From positions 409,026,031 to 409,090,030 of the forward strand of contig NC_066583.1 in assembly GCF_024323335.1 (NCBI RefSeq): a stretch of DNA of 64,000 nt, in the 5' to 3' direction. The position numbers were made by a program, and so were the translations under genes. The notes beneath the pieces are model-generated. The model saw only the letters and a program-made list of their open reading frames with translations. It was not told the origin of the DNA and ran no database searches. Of the stretch, positions 36,289 through 46,741 are shown piece by piece (position 1 is the stretch's first letter; every line of letters begins with the position of its first letter). The stretch is from Lathyrus oleraceus. Its lineage: Eukaryota; Streptophyta; Magnoliopsida; Fabales; Fabaceae.

Positions 36289-36953
36289 TGCAGTACTTCG
36301 TTTGGCTCACAAAAGTTCCTTCTTCAAGTTGCTTGATTTGAAGTCCGAGGAAGTAATTTAGCTTCCCCATCATGCTCATTTCAAATTCTATCTGCATAAA
36401 CTTAGAGAATTCCTTGACCAAATTTATGTTAGTAAATCCAAAGTAATGTCATCCACATAAATTTGAACTAAAATAGAGTGTTTTCCTTGACGCTTAATAA
36501 AAAAGATTGTATCAACCTTCCCTCTTGAGAATCCTTGTTCTAGTAAAAATTTGCTAAGACCCTCATACCATGCCCTAGGGGCTTGTTTGAGACCGTACAA
36601 AGCATGCTTAAGCTTATAAACACAGTTAGGATGCTCATAGTTTTTGAAACTCGGAGGTTTAGATACATAGACCTCTTCATTAATGTATCTATTTAGAAAA
36701 GCACTCTTAACATCCATTTTAAATAATTTGAAGTTTTGAGAACAAGCATAGGTAAGCAAAAGGTGTATAGCCTCGAGTCAGGTGACAGGAGCATAAGTCT
36801 CCTCATAGTCGATGCCTTTCTCTTGGTTATACCCTTGAGTACAAGGTGAGCCTTATTGTGAGTTATAACTCTGTTTTTGTATAACTTGTTCCTAAACACC
36901 CATTTAGTACGAATTACTCGATGGCCTCGCAGAGGGGGCGCAAGGTCCCACAC
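36289..36953 (-). pseudogene. Reverse transcriptase, frameshifted (copia E)
   Basis: The palm is spread over three frames. 36953-36693 begins IRTKWVFRNKLYKN and then shifts; 36759-36424 has FKMDVKSAFLNRYINEEVYV (first catalytic Asp), YGLKQAPRAWYE and IYVDDI (YVDD box); 36421-36203 has GKLNYFLGLQIKQ. At least two frameshifts separate these. Confidence 0.9.
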
Positions 36954-36980
36954 CTTATTTCTCTTGAACTGATTAAGTTC

Positions 36981-37367
36981 TTATTGCATTACTAAAAACC
37001 AATTTTCATCGAGTAATGCGTCTTTGGAGTTTTTAGGCTTAATTTGAGAGACGAAAGAGAAATGATAACAAAATTTACTTATCTTTGACCGTGTGGTAAC
37101 TCCCATTGAGATATCTCCTAGAATATTATCGATGGGATGATCCTTAGAAGATTTCCATTCCAAAGGAAGATCATTGTTATTAATTGGATGATCCTCCTCG
37201 TTCTTTTCAGATATGTGATCCGGCTCCTCCTCAGCTTTTTCCGGATAGGGTTCAACACTCTTTTCTTCTTGATCTTTTATTATATTTTCCGAAGGAGCAC
37301 CTACACCATCAACAAAAATACCTTCTTCGACAATTTTCGGATAAGATTCATCAAAGGAAACATGCAT
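36981..37367 (-). pseudogene. Integrase-RT linker (copia E)
   Basis: 128 open codons, acidic, ending in FVSQIKPKNSKDALLDENW, the conserved lead-in to copia RT. The acidic first half is a typical variable linker. Confidence 0.8.
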
Positions 37368-38060
37368 AGATTCTTCAACTATGAGTAACCTTTTGTTGTA
37401 TACCCTATATGCTTTACTAGATTGAGAGTATCAGAGAAAGATACCTTTATCAGCTTTTGAGTCAAATTTACCAAGATTTTCTTTACCATTATTTAACACA
37501 AATCATTTACATCCAAAGACATGAAGATGTGAAACATTAGGTTTCCTTCCCTTTAGCAATTCATAAGGAGTTTTGTTTAGAATAGGATGAATGAGTATCC
37601 TATTCAATACATAACAAGCCGTGTTTATGGCACCGGCCTAAAAATATTTAGGAAGGCCATTTTCATGGATTATAGTCCTTCCAAGCTCTTCTAAAACTCG
37701 GTTTTTACGTTCCACTACTCCATTTTATTGTGGAGTTCTTAGAGCAGAAAAATCATGATCAATGTCATTTGTTTCACAAAATTCCTCAAAGAGGTGATTT
37801 TCAAATTCACCTCCATGATCACTTCGAATAGTAACTATGCTAGTGTTCAACTTGTTTTGAGAAATCTTGGCAAACTTTTCAAAAGCTGAAAAAGTGTCAC
37901 TTTTACTTGCTAAGAAAATGGTCCAATAAAATCTAGAGTAGTCATCTACTATAACAAAACCGTAGTAGTTTCCACCTATACTTTTAATTCTAGATGGCCC
38001 AAAAGGTCCATATGGAGAAGTTCAAGGGGTCTCGTTGTGGAAATAATGTTTTTAGATTTA
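37368..38060 (-). pseudogene. Integrase core, decayed (copia E)
   Basis: Reading across frames, the minus strand has HMDLFGPSR (first Asp, near 38010), RSDHGGEFEN (second Asp, near 37810) and NGVVERKNR (Glu, near 37710) with a TAA just before it. Copia D,D-35-E spacing is kept. It is interrupted by stops and frame changes. Confidence 0.82.
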
Positions 38061-38628
38061 AAAGAGATCCTTGTTTGCTCTTCCATTTGGCACGCATCAC
38101 ATAAGTGATCTTTTGAAAATTTGATTTGGGTAGACCAATTACTAGATCTTTTGCAATAAATTTATTTAGAAAGTCAAAGTTGACATGGGCTAATTGCATA
38201 TGCCAAAGCCAGGAGTCTTCACTCATGGAGACGAGACATTTAGCGATATTCAAAGATACTTCATTCAAGCCAAGCATGTATACATTATTTAACCTCAAGC
38301 CCTTAAACACGTCATTCTTTTTATCATTATGTTCAATCATGCAACAATCTTTTGAAAATGATACTTTATATCCTTTTTCACATAATTGGCTAATGCTAAT
38401 AAGATTGTGCTTAAGGCCTTCAACTAAAAGGACGTATGAGACAGTAGTAGAGGAGGGATTACCTATACTACCTTTTCCAAGTATAACTCCCTTGTTATTA
38501 TCACCGTAGGTTACAAATCCTTTCTTCTTAGCCACAAAGTCAAAGAATAAGGAAATGTCACCTGTCATATGTCTTGAGCATCCACTATCGAGAAACCACG
38601 TTCTCTCTGTAGCCTCAAGACATTCCAC
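38061..38628 (-). pseudogene. Protease and GAG-pre-integrase region (copia E)
   Basis: Open from 38628. TWFLDSGCSRHMTGD has the aspartic protease DSG at the start. GLKHNLISISQLCEKGY follows, then the integrase N-terminal zinc region WLWHMQLAHVNFDFLNKF (His-His). The Cys pair is displaced by a frameshift near 38090. Confidence 0.9.
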
Positions 38629-38657
38629 CTACAAATTTAAATAAGGGAAGGAGGTAT

Positions 38658-39564
38658 TCAATCTTCATTGGGTCCTTGTGTGTGACTGAAACTTTGGTTG
38701 CATTTGGGTAACCATTGAAAAATGACTTTAGGAACCAAAAATCTCCTAAATCGGCATTTAGCAATAGTGTGCCCCCTCTTGCAACAATATAGACAATTTA
38801 AGTTCGGATGAGAGTTGCTTTTGCTAACTTGATCCTTTACCACATAAGTGTATTTTTGATAGGGATTATTCATGTTACTTCTAAAATGTGATTGATCAAT
38901 AACAAAGGCAACTTTAGGTTGTAAAGCCTTGTCTAATTTAGCTTGAAGAGTTCTAACTTCTCTTTGCCAAATGAGACAAGTTTCACATCTAGACCATCTA
39001 AACCAAAATCCCCTATCATCTTCAGTTTTGCCTTTACTAGCCTCTATCGTAGATTTCTTAAGAGTTTCTAATTCCTTTTCGGAATCAAAAACCTTCTTTT
39101 CTAAATACCAGAAAATTTTCTTATTTAAGGATAAGCGTTTAAAATCTTCCTTGGACTCATTGTGTAGAGTACTAAAGGATTTTTGCAAATCAAAATAAGA
39201 CATTTTATCAACATGATAATATTTAAAATGACTTACATTCTTTTTCTTATTCATCACTTGAGTTATCATCGCTTGAGGGCTCACTATCGCTCTCCCATGC
39301 AATGTATGTTCTTCTAGCTTTGCTAGATTTCTTGTGACATTTGTCTCTTCCTTTGTTTTTCTTCGACAATGGATAATCCGGCTTATAGTGACCGAACTTT
39401 CCGCAATTGTAACATGATCCTCTTGACTTAGTTGTCTTACCTTCTTCTTGATTTGGGAATTTTTATTGTCTTCTATAGTTGACTAGATTTTTATTCGAAT
39501 CTTGAACTTCATTATTTCTAAGGTATCGGTTATACCTCCTTACAAATAGCCCCGTGTATTCATT
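38658..39564 (-). pseudogene. Gag C-terminus with zinc knuckles (copia E)
   Basis: A zinc knuckle CYNCGKFGHYKPDY near 39418-39370 (last Cys replaced by Tyr), then a 214-codon frame (39302-38658) with a Lys/Glu coiled-coil region and a second knuckle CLYCCKRGHTIAKC. Frames change near 39303 and between knuckle and gag core. Confidence 0.82.
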
Positions 39565-40357
39565 CTAATCTTTATCATCATCACTTGATTCACTCTCACA
39601 CGTATCATTGGTGGATGACTTAGAACTTGAAGCCTTTAAAACGATAGACTTCCTTTCAGTGTCCTTAGATTTCTCATTCTTTTCCTTCTTTTGACTCTTT
39701 TCATGTTTCTCAAGGTTCATAAGCTCTTGCTCATGCTCTTGAAGCTTACCAAACAATGTTGTCATGTCCAATGTTCTTAGATCATTGGCTTCCTTAAGCG
39801 CGATGACCTTCGGTTGCCATTCCATGTTAAGACATCTTAAGATTTTTTTAATAGAAACATCATTAGGGTTAGTTCTATCAAGAGAATTTAACCGATTGAT
39901 TAGATGAAAAAATCTCTTTTGCATATCAGCAATGGTTTCACCATCCTTCATATGAAAAAGGTAAAATTCTTGAGTCAAAGTGTTGATTCTAGCTAGTTTG
40001 ACATCATTGGTTCCCTCATGGGTAATTTACAATGAGCCCCACATAGCTTTAGCCCTAGTACAATGGGAAACCCTATAATACTCATCAACACCTAATGTAG
40101 CAATGATCATATTTCCGACTTTCTAATCATAGCTATACTTTTTTCTCATCTTCTTCATTCCATTGTGCTTCAGGTTTAGGTATAACAACACCATCCGCAT
40201 TGGTCATAGTTATTTCCATAGGACCATCTTGGATGACTTTCCATACCTTCCTATCAATAAAGTTGATATGAATACGCATAGAATCTTTCCAATAACTGTA
40301 GTTTTCACCAGTGAAAATGGCGCTCTATTGTACGCCCTTTTAGGATCGTTACTCATT
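39565..40357 (-). pseudogene. Gag N-terminus and core, UBN2 type (copia E)
   Basis: The frame opens MSNDPKRAYNRAPF at 40357 and shifts at once; WKVIQDGP-like residues follow in another frame. From 39978 a 137-codon frame reads FYLFHMKDGETIADMQKRF, HLINRLNSLDR and ILRCLNMEWQPKVIALKEA, typical of the UBN2 copia gag, then an acidic/Ser-rich end. Confidence 0.85.
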
Positions 40358-40394
40358 TTCTAAATAGTTATATGTAAGAACTAGATGAACCAGT

Positions 40395-40406
40395 GCTCGG
40401 ATACCA
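40395..40406 (-). other. Primer binding site (copia E)
   Basis: Plus-strand GCTCGGATACCA; on the element strand TGGTATCCGAGC, one or two changes from the usual initiator tRNA-Met site, two bases from the LTR end. Confidence 0.8.
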
Positions 40407-40408
40407 CT

Positions 40409-40699
40409 TGTTAGACGATAGTACCGATCTAGAAGAAGGGGTTGAATAGATAAGTATTTAAAATTTAGCGCTTTCTAAAATTGTTTTTAAAGGTTGCGGA
40501 AGCTCCCTAGACCACAATCGTCTAAACGATCCATTAATGGAAATATCGGATATGCGTGAAACCTAATGGAATGACAAAGATAAAGATAATCAACAACTAT
40601 CTTAATCAATCGATCAAATACACATATCCTTGATATAGTTACCACTAGTGATGAGTTAACACAATGATAGAACAAGCAAGATATTGATAAACTTGTGTG
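40409..40699 (-). repeat. Copia E 5' LTR, first part
   Basis: Starts TGTTAGACGATAGTACCGAT on the plus strand next to the PBS. It is split by Ogre F and resumes at 60202. Confidence 0.75.
40695..40699. repeat. Target duplication of element F, left copy (GTGTG)
   Basis: GTGTG directly before the LTR start TGTAACACC at 40700, identical to 60197-60201. Confidence 0.92.
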
Positions 40700-42100
40700 T
40701 GTAACACCTCAAAATTTGCCCTCCTCTCTTGGGACTAGCTTAACATATTGCATATCGTTTTTAGGTCATTAGGCATTGCATATTGCATATCATGTGGTTA
40801 CATTGTGCCAGCCATTCTTCCAAGTCTTGATCAGAAGATGGGAGGTCATGTGCAAGCTAGGGTTTCATTGGACTGGTCATTAATCATCTGAGGGTGGTGG
40901 TTCAAAATTAGGGTTTGTGGTTCTCAAGGAGATTGGTCTTTATCTTGATTGAGATGATTCATCATCATCATCATGGTTTGTCATCATCAAGTGTTGGAGC
41001 ATAGTTCCTTGAGATTAGGGTTTTGACCACTGGTCAACCCTAATCAGTTGCATTGGGCCAATCAGGGCATAGCAAGGAGATGGGGTCTACAATGGATATG
41101 AGGATCATTCCATGATTGTATGGAGCTAATTGAGGCTAGGGTTTCATCCTTGAGCCATTTCATCAGAGAATTGGGGCTCAGATTGATCAGTGCATTGCCA
41201 AATTCATCTATCAGTTGAAAAAGTCAACTGTGGTCAACTGTGCTTGATTTTATGGATTTGGAGGTGGGAGAGAGTTGGATACACTTCATTCATGTTAGAA
41301 CAAGTGTTATTTGACATTGCAAAGCTCAAGAATGAAGAAAATAAAGTCAGGACAAAGATTGCCAAAAATAGAAAGTGACTTGTAATGGAAGTTTCCAAAA
41401 ATGGAAAGTTTTTGACCACAAAATTACATGTCCAAGGAAGCTTCAAATGAAAATTTGTTCAACATGAAAGTTGTAGATCTTGGTCTCACCTTTCCAAAAA
41501 GTCCAAGAACTTGAAATTCCCATGTATGGTTGGCAAGTTATGGTCCATTCAATTTCAAAAAAGACCCATAATCAAAGTGGCATAACTTTCACATGGAGTG
41601 TCCAAATTGAGTGATCTTTTTATGAGCAAACTCCATTTGACATGTACTTTCATGGTGCATAATCAAAATTCATCAAAAGTGGTCAATGCAAAAGGTCAAT
41701 TTTCAAGTGTACAATTAAAAATCCAAGGGCAAAATGGTCCAAATGGAGAAATACTTGGAATTTTGGGGTGGGAGTTTTTGCAACACCTCACATATGCCAA
41801 TTAGAAGTGGTTTGAACTATCATAAGTTTCCAAGGTGCAATATTTGGCAAGGCTACTTTTGAACTTGCACTTAAAATGCATTTTTTAGCATAGCATATTG
41901 GAAATGAGAAATACAATGCCAATTGCCATGGGATCAAAGCCAACACATTCCAAATGGTATTTAGAGGATGTCTGAGCTGTCACATAGCTGTCATGAGCCC
42001 TAATGTGGAAAGTCATTTTTGCCCTTTCACTCAAATTGCACATTATGCTAATTACATGTGTTTTGGCTAATTGGTGATTAAGTGAGTGATTAGAGTGGAG

Positions 42101-42108
42101 TATTTAAG
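42101..42108 (+). promoter_or_regulatory. Putative TATA-like box of element F LTR
   Basis: GGAGTATTTAAGCCTAATTG, a weaker TATA-like word about 1.4 kb into the LTR, the place of clear TATA boxes in A, B and D. The same bases are at 56612-56619. Confidence 0.4.
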
Positions 42109-45062
42109 CCTAATTGTAACAGAATGCAAATCACAATCACATTCTCCAAGATTCATAACAAACTTTCCCTCCAAAAGTGCAAATTCTCTCAAGAACATCA
42201 TCAACAAAATTCATCAAAACTCCACGAATTCTTCATCATTTGGCTTGGTTTTTGTTGCTTCATCTTCCATAGATCATAATCTCCAACTGTTTTGAGGAAT
42301 TGGAAGAAGACAACATCAAAATCGCAGCTGTCCAAAGTATGTGCATCAATGGCATTTCGAGATTTCTTCCAACTGAGGCATCTTTGAGCTAAAGTACGCA
42401 CTCCAATCATCTTCCTAAAGCTTCTCCTGCATCTGTTTTGGATCATTGAAGCCAAATACATCACGAATCACAACTGCCATCACTTTAAGGTGCAAATTCG
42501 AATCTTATGATTTCTTAAATTGTTATATGCGTTAGAAAGTTCATTCATCATAGATCATTATGCCATGCTTGGTTTGTGAAATGATTGAGTGAGTTGAGAG
42601 AAATCCGGATTTGAAGCTTTGGTGCACAAACTTAATTCAATCGATTCGTAATATACATGAAATTCTGGATGATTTGATGATGATATTTGTGATCCACACA
42701 CTTAGACCTTTCCATTGGTATATCATTTGTGAGTTTTGGTGAGAAAATGAGTGTAACCGAATTTGAAGAAGAAGAACGCGTGAACACAGGCAGGGACGAA
42801 GAAAATCTGGAAAAATTTCATGTTTGATCTTCTTTTTTCGCTTGGCATTTGAAATTGTTGTTTCCCGCCTGTACCGTCCAACCACAGAGCGCCACGCAAT
42901 AAATGAAAACGGTACCGTTTTGATCCTTGGCACGGTAATTACGAGTTTGCCGCTGTAATTAATTAATTCATTTTCATCTTAAATAATTATTCCATACTAT
43001 TTAACAAACTTAAAAAATCATAAAAAATTCATTATTAATCCAAAATTAGTGAGGCTTTTTTTGATAGATCCCAAATTTTGTCTAGAATTTTATAGACATG
43101 ATACCATAAGTTGTGCATGGAGAAATTTTGACCTTGCCTATTGATCTTTGACTTGTGTGCATATTTTGTATGTTTTGCCATTTTTAACATGAAATGCTCA
43201 TATTTGTAAAGAAATGGATGAAAATTTTTGTGCTTATTCTGGACATTTTTATGGTGATTTTCATGTAGAGTTTGTGAATTTTGGATACTTGGTTGATTAG
43301 ATATGAATTTTTGGATTAAGGTGTGACAATTTGTGTCACACCAAGCTAGGTCAACTTTCTGATTTTATTTAAAATGCTTAGGGATGTTGATTTGAGCTGA
43401 AATTTTGTGTGAATGATCATTGATATGTCAAGATAACATGTGATTTTTGCTGGAGTTTTTGGTTGCATTTTTTAATTGATTGATAATTTTCTTCTCTGTT
43501 GGCTAATTTGGCAACCTTGTGTGACACATGTTGGCATTTTGCTTGTGAAATTCTCATATGGTATTGGATGAAGATGAAATTTGACATGAGCATTCTAGAC
43601 ACATTGTGGGACATCATGCTTTTGGTCCCATTCATTTATTAATTGTTGTCACTGTTTTATGAATTATTGAAATGGATGCTTGCTTGGATGTCTTGAATTG
43701 GCTTACATAATTGTGTCTGGACTTTTTGATTTTCATTGACCTACTTTCTTTTGTCCAATTGAGCTGAAAATTAACATGCTACTTGTTGATTGTGTCCTGT
43801 TTAGGTGTGAATTATTTGAGGATTTTTGGAATTGTTTTGGTATGCCTTTGATTGAAGTCATTCTGTTTGGACTTTTGGTGTTGTATTTGACCTAGTTTGT
43901 GGTATATTGTGCATGAATTGATATTGGTGAATGGTATGAGCATGGGACCAATTGCATTTGCTTTTAATTTGTTTTAATGTGATTTTGGTTGGTTGGCACT
44001 TGCTGTTTAGAGTTTTTTATCCCTTTGGACCCTAGGCTTGGCCTAGTGGTCTAGTTTCTCACATTTGGTGTGGATTTTCAGGTTGAAATGCAAAAAGGCT
44101 TAAAGGAAAAAGTGCAAGTTGATTAAATTGAGTTTTGTTTGATGTTGTAAACTAACATTGATTTTGTGTTGTAGGTTTGATGCTTGAGCTTGAGCTCATA
44201 GCTTGCACTTGTGTGCATTAACTTGTGTTGTCTGTATAGATTAACATTTGCTGTTTATCGTTGGTTTGTCTGAGTACTGATGATACTTGATTGATTTCAG
44301 GTACATTTAGTCGCTTACAGTTCTTTAAGAACTTGCTTGCTGTTGCTTGGTTTTTTTAACCAGTTGAGGTAGAATCTCTATACTTCATGTAGTCTGGAAG
44401 ACCTGGCCTGTTACCTGGCCAGGCAACTGTCTGAAGTCCTCCTTAAGAGGCGATGTTTGTGGTTGTTTACATTTGTGCCCAAGCAGGTGAAGACCTCTAT
44501 GAGGCAATTGGCGGAATCCAAGGTATATGCAATCTATCCCCCGCTATTCTGTGAGTCGTCCCTCTGCTCACACCCCTGTGTTGACGCATTGGGACACAAA
44601 CCCAAGATCTTGTACTTTGTACAGTCGAGTCAGAGTCTTGAGCGTAGAAGGGTCCCTCCATTCTGGACCCACGCTCCTTTGTCTGAAGCTCTCCCTGGTC
44701 AGGGATAAGAGCTGTGAAGTCTAATCTTCACTCACCTATCATCTGCTTCACCTTAGCCCCTCAATGGCAAGGTTAAGAGCGAACACTACCCATGTACAGA
44801 TGACTTGCTTCGGCAGTCAAACCCATTGTTTGAGCCCACTTGACTGGTTATAGTGTGTGCTTTGTGAATATTTGTTTGCTCCGTTTGCTTGTATGCTTGT
44901 ATGCTTGCTTTCTTCCTGGATAGGATTAGATTGCAGTTGTGCAAGTAGGTAGAAACCTCAACGTAGGGCAATGATGCATGACAACACTAGGCTCGAGTCC
45001 AGCTCCCTGGTAGTGTGTCTTCCCTTGGTTTCTGGCTAGATTTTCTTTCCCTTTCAGGGGAA

Positions 45063-45123
45063 CTACATCGCCCTGATCCTCGTGCCAGACGAGGTATGTA
45101 GGCAGGAGACCGTGCGAGGTCTC
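45063..45123 (+). ncRNA. Three-stem LTR module, copy F1
   Basis: Stem 1 CTACAT 45063-45068 / ATGTAG 45096-45101; internal CCCTGAT; stem 2 CCTCGT 45078-45083 / ACGAGG 45089-45094 with loop GCCAG; stem 3 GAGACC 45106-45111 / GGTCTC 45118-45123. Stem 1 shows a paired change against the CTACG/CGTAG of other copies. Repeated at 59574-59634. Confidence 0.68.
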
Positions 45124-45325
45124 TCCGGGCACCTTTTTTTTCTTTTTGTGTGTGTTTACTTGTTATCTGCTTATGTGTCAGGATATGGACGTAAGCCCAG
45201 CGATTGGCTATACGTATCCTGATTGTGTTTGTTTGGTTCGGAAGCTGACGTAATTCCATCGAGTGGTTGTCGGGTTCCATGTTTGCCTGTGTGTTTGTTT
45301 GCTTGTTTGGCGTGCGTGAGCCGAA

Positions 45326-45386
45326 CTACGGCAGCTCTGATTCTCGTTCCAGACGAGATACGTAGGCATAGGATGCGACGTCCTAT
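45326..45386 (+). ncRNA. Three-stem LTR module, copy F2
   Basis: Stem 1 CTACG 45326-45330 / CGTAG 45361-45365; internal CTCTGAT; stem 2 TCTCGT 45342-45347 / ACGAGA 45353-45358 with loop TCCAG; stem 3 ATAGGA 45368-45373 / TCCTAT 45381-45386. Repeated at 59837-59897. Confidence 0.68.
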
Positions 45387-45480
45387 CGAGCTCTCTCCCC
45401 CTTAACCCCACCTGTGTTGTCTTCGGTGCGTGTGTGTGTGTGGTGTTTTAGCAACCTTTTATTTTCTTAGAGCGTGGATC

Positions 45481-45496
45481 CCGTCGAGTACGACGG
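45481..45496 (+). ncRNA. AGTA-loop hairpin in LTR (element F)
   Basis: CCGTCG-AGTA-CGACGG, then GAGGGGTGCTAATACCTTCC. Repeated at 59992-60007. Confidence 0.65.
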
Positions 45497-45627
45497 ACGT
45501 GAGGGGTGCTAATACCTTCCCCTTGCGTAACCGACTCCCTTACCCTTTCTCTTTGGTCGCGAGACCACGTCTTTTCCAGGTTTCTCTGAGCGTTTCCTTT
45601 CCCTATTTTGGGATAAATAACGCGCAG

Positions 45628-45638
45628 TGGCGGCTCTG
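45628..45638 (+). other. PBS-like word inside LTR (element F)
   Basis: TGGCGGCTCTG, one mismatch to the PBS start, 47 bases from the LTR end. Repeated at 60139-60149. Confidence 0.6.
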
Positions 45639-45687
45639 TGTTGTTTTTGTTTTAGCCCGCCGGTTGTTTTTTCGCAGATGCGACAGC

Positions 45688-45705
45688 TGGCGACTCTGCT
45701 GGGGA
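45688..45705 (+). other. Primer binding site, tRNA-Arg type (element F)
   Basis: TGGCGACTCTGCTGGGGA, two bases after the LTR end. Confidence 0.95.
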
Positions 45706-46741
45706 GTCATAGATGTTGACCTGTGCTGGTCCATCGTCCCTAAGCGAGTCCTTCCTAGCGTGCTAGGATTAGTTTAGGTTGCTTGTGTTGTGTTATTTAT
45801 TGCATTTATTATTCTAACAGTGTATATATTTGCATAAATATTTGCATGCATCATACTATCGTGTTGCCGTCCTCTGTGCAGGTGGTTCCTCTGTTTTGGG
45901 GTGGGTGTTCTGAGTGGGGCTAAAACCCAGGCCCGAGTATACACCTAGGATTAGTGTGGTCTCATGTTGCCTCTTTCATGTTAAGTCAATATGTGCCTGG
46001 CAGCATGATGTACCACAAGCCGGACGAGGTTCATTTGATAGTGCTTGCCTCCGTGGGTATTCCACTTTGGTTGAGTTACTTCATCTGAACTGTTGACTCT
46101 GGTGACCGATCATTTTCCGGATCTTTGGTTTAGACGATCTCAGGAGAGCTACAATGGCACACCCGAAAGGGCAAACCCATTGAGTATCTCTGCCCGATTG
46201 TCGAGACTATTATCCGCCTTAGGATGACCTGATTAGAATTTACCTGTGAGGGGAGGGTGATTCTTTCAGATGCATGTTCAGATGGTGACTCAGATGGTGA
46301 TTTTTTGTTCCGTGGATCAGAGTCCTATTTATAAGTCAGATTTACGGCCATTTATTTCTGAGACGCCGGAGTGCTGTCCAAATTACTTATCAGTGGGGAT
46401 CCGTTTATTTCAGGATTCCCCGGGCCGATTCAGATGATTATGGGTATCTGTTCAGGGTTTGTCTGCTGATGATGATGATGATGATGTATCTGTCTTCCGT
46501 TTATTTCGGAACCCGTGGGTCGGATTGGTGGTTACTTGTTCCCTCAGATGATTATGATCAGTTCAGAGACCAGGGCTGTGACTCAGAGCAACAGATGATC
46601 AGATGACTTGGAGGATGGCAATGCATTGCATTCATTCATCAGCATCATTTCATTTTGCATTTACCTGCATCTAACACATGTTTATCCATATACAGGGACA
46701 TTTCTGATCGAGATCCTGGTTGAGAGACTTTCTGCTCAGAT
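45706..46741 (+). other. Element F untranslated leader
   Basis: About 1 kb between PBS and ORF1 without a credible gene, with a short GAT microsatellite near 46468-46487. It aligns with 9590-10586 of element A, including GGGATCCGTTTATTTCAGGA-like words. Confidence 0.8.

Larger units (their letters stand above)
35503..40699 (-). mobile_element. Ty1/copia element E, coding region and start of 5' LTR
   Basis: Minus strand: gag (40357-about 39330), gag C-terminus and protease (39302-38570), integrase (38500-37370), RT (36953-36300) and RNase H (36288-35506), in copia order. The PBS is at 40406-40395 and the 5' LTR starts at 40409. Ogre F is inserted in that LTR at 40699/60202. Many frameshifts and stops make it an old copy. 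The UBN2-type gag with two zinc knuckles might suggest a SIRE/Maximus-like lineage (weak). Confidence 0.9.
40700..45685 (+). repeat. Element F 5' LTR (4986 bp)
   Basis: TGTAACACCTCAAAATTTGC to ...GATGCGACA. A TATA-like TATTTAAG lies at 42101. It contains two three-stem modules (45063, 45326), an AGTA hairpin (45481) and a PBS-like word (45628). ORFs inside recur exactly in the 3' LTR and show no domain. Confidence 0.97.

Noticed and set aside
41190..45777. Many short ORFs in the LTR of element F
   Set aside because: Repeated exactly in the second LTR, short, without domains; expected in a 5-kb non-coding LTR.
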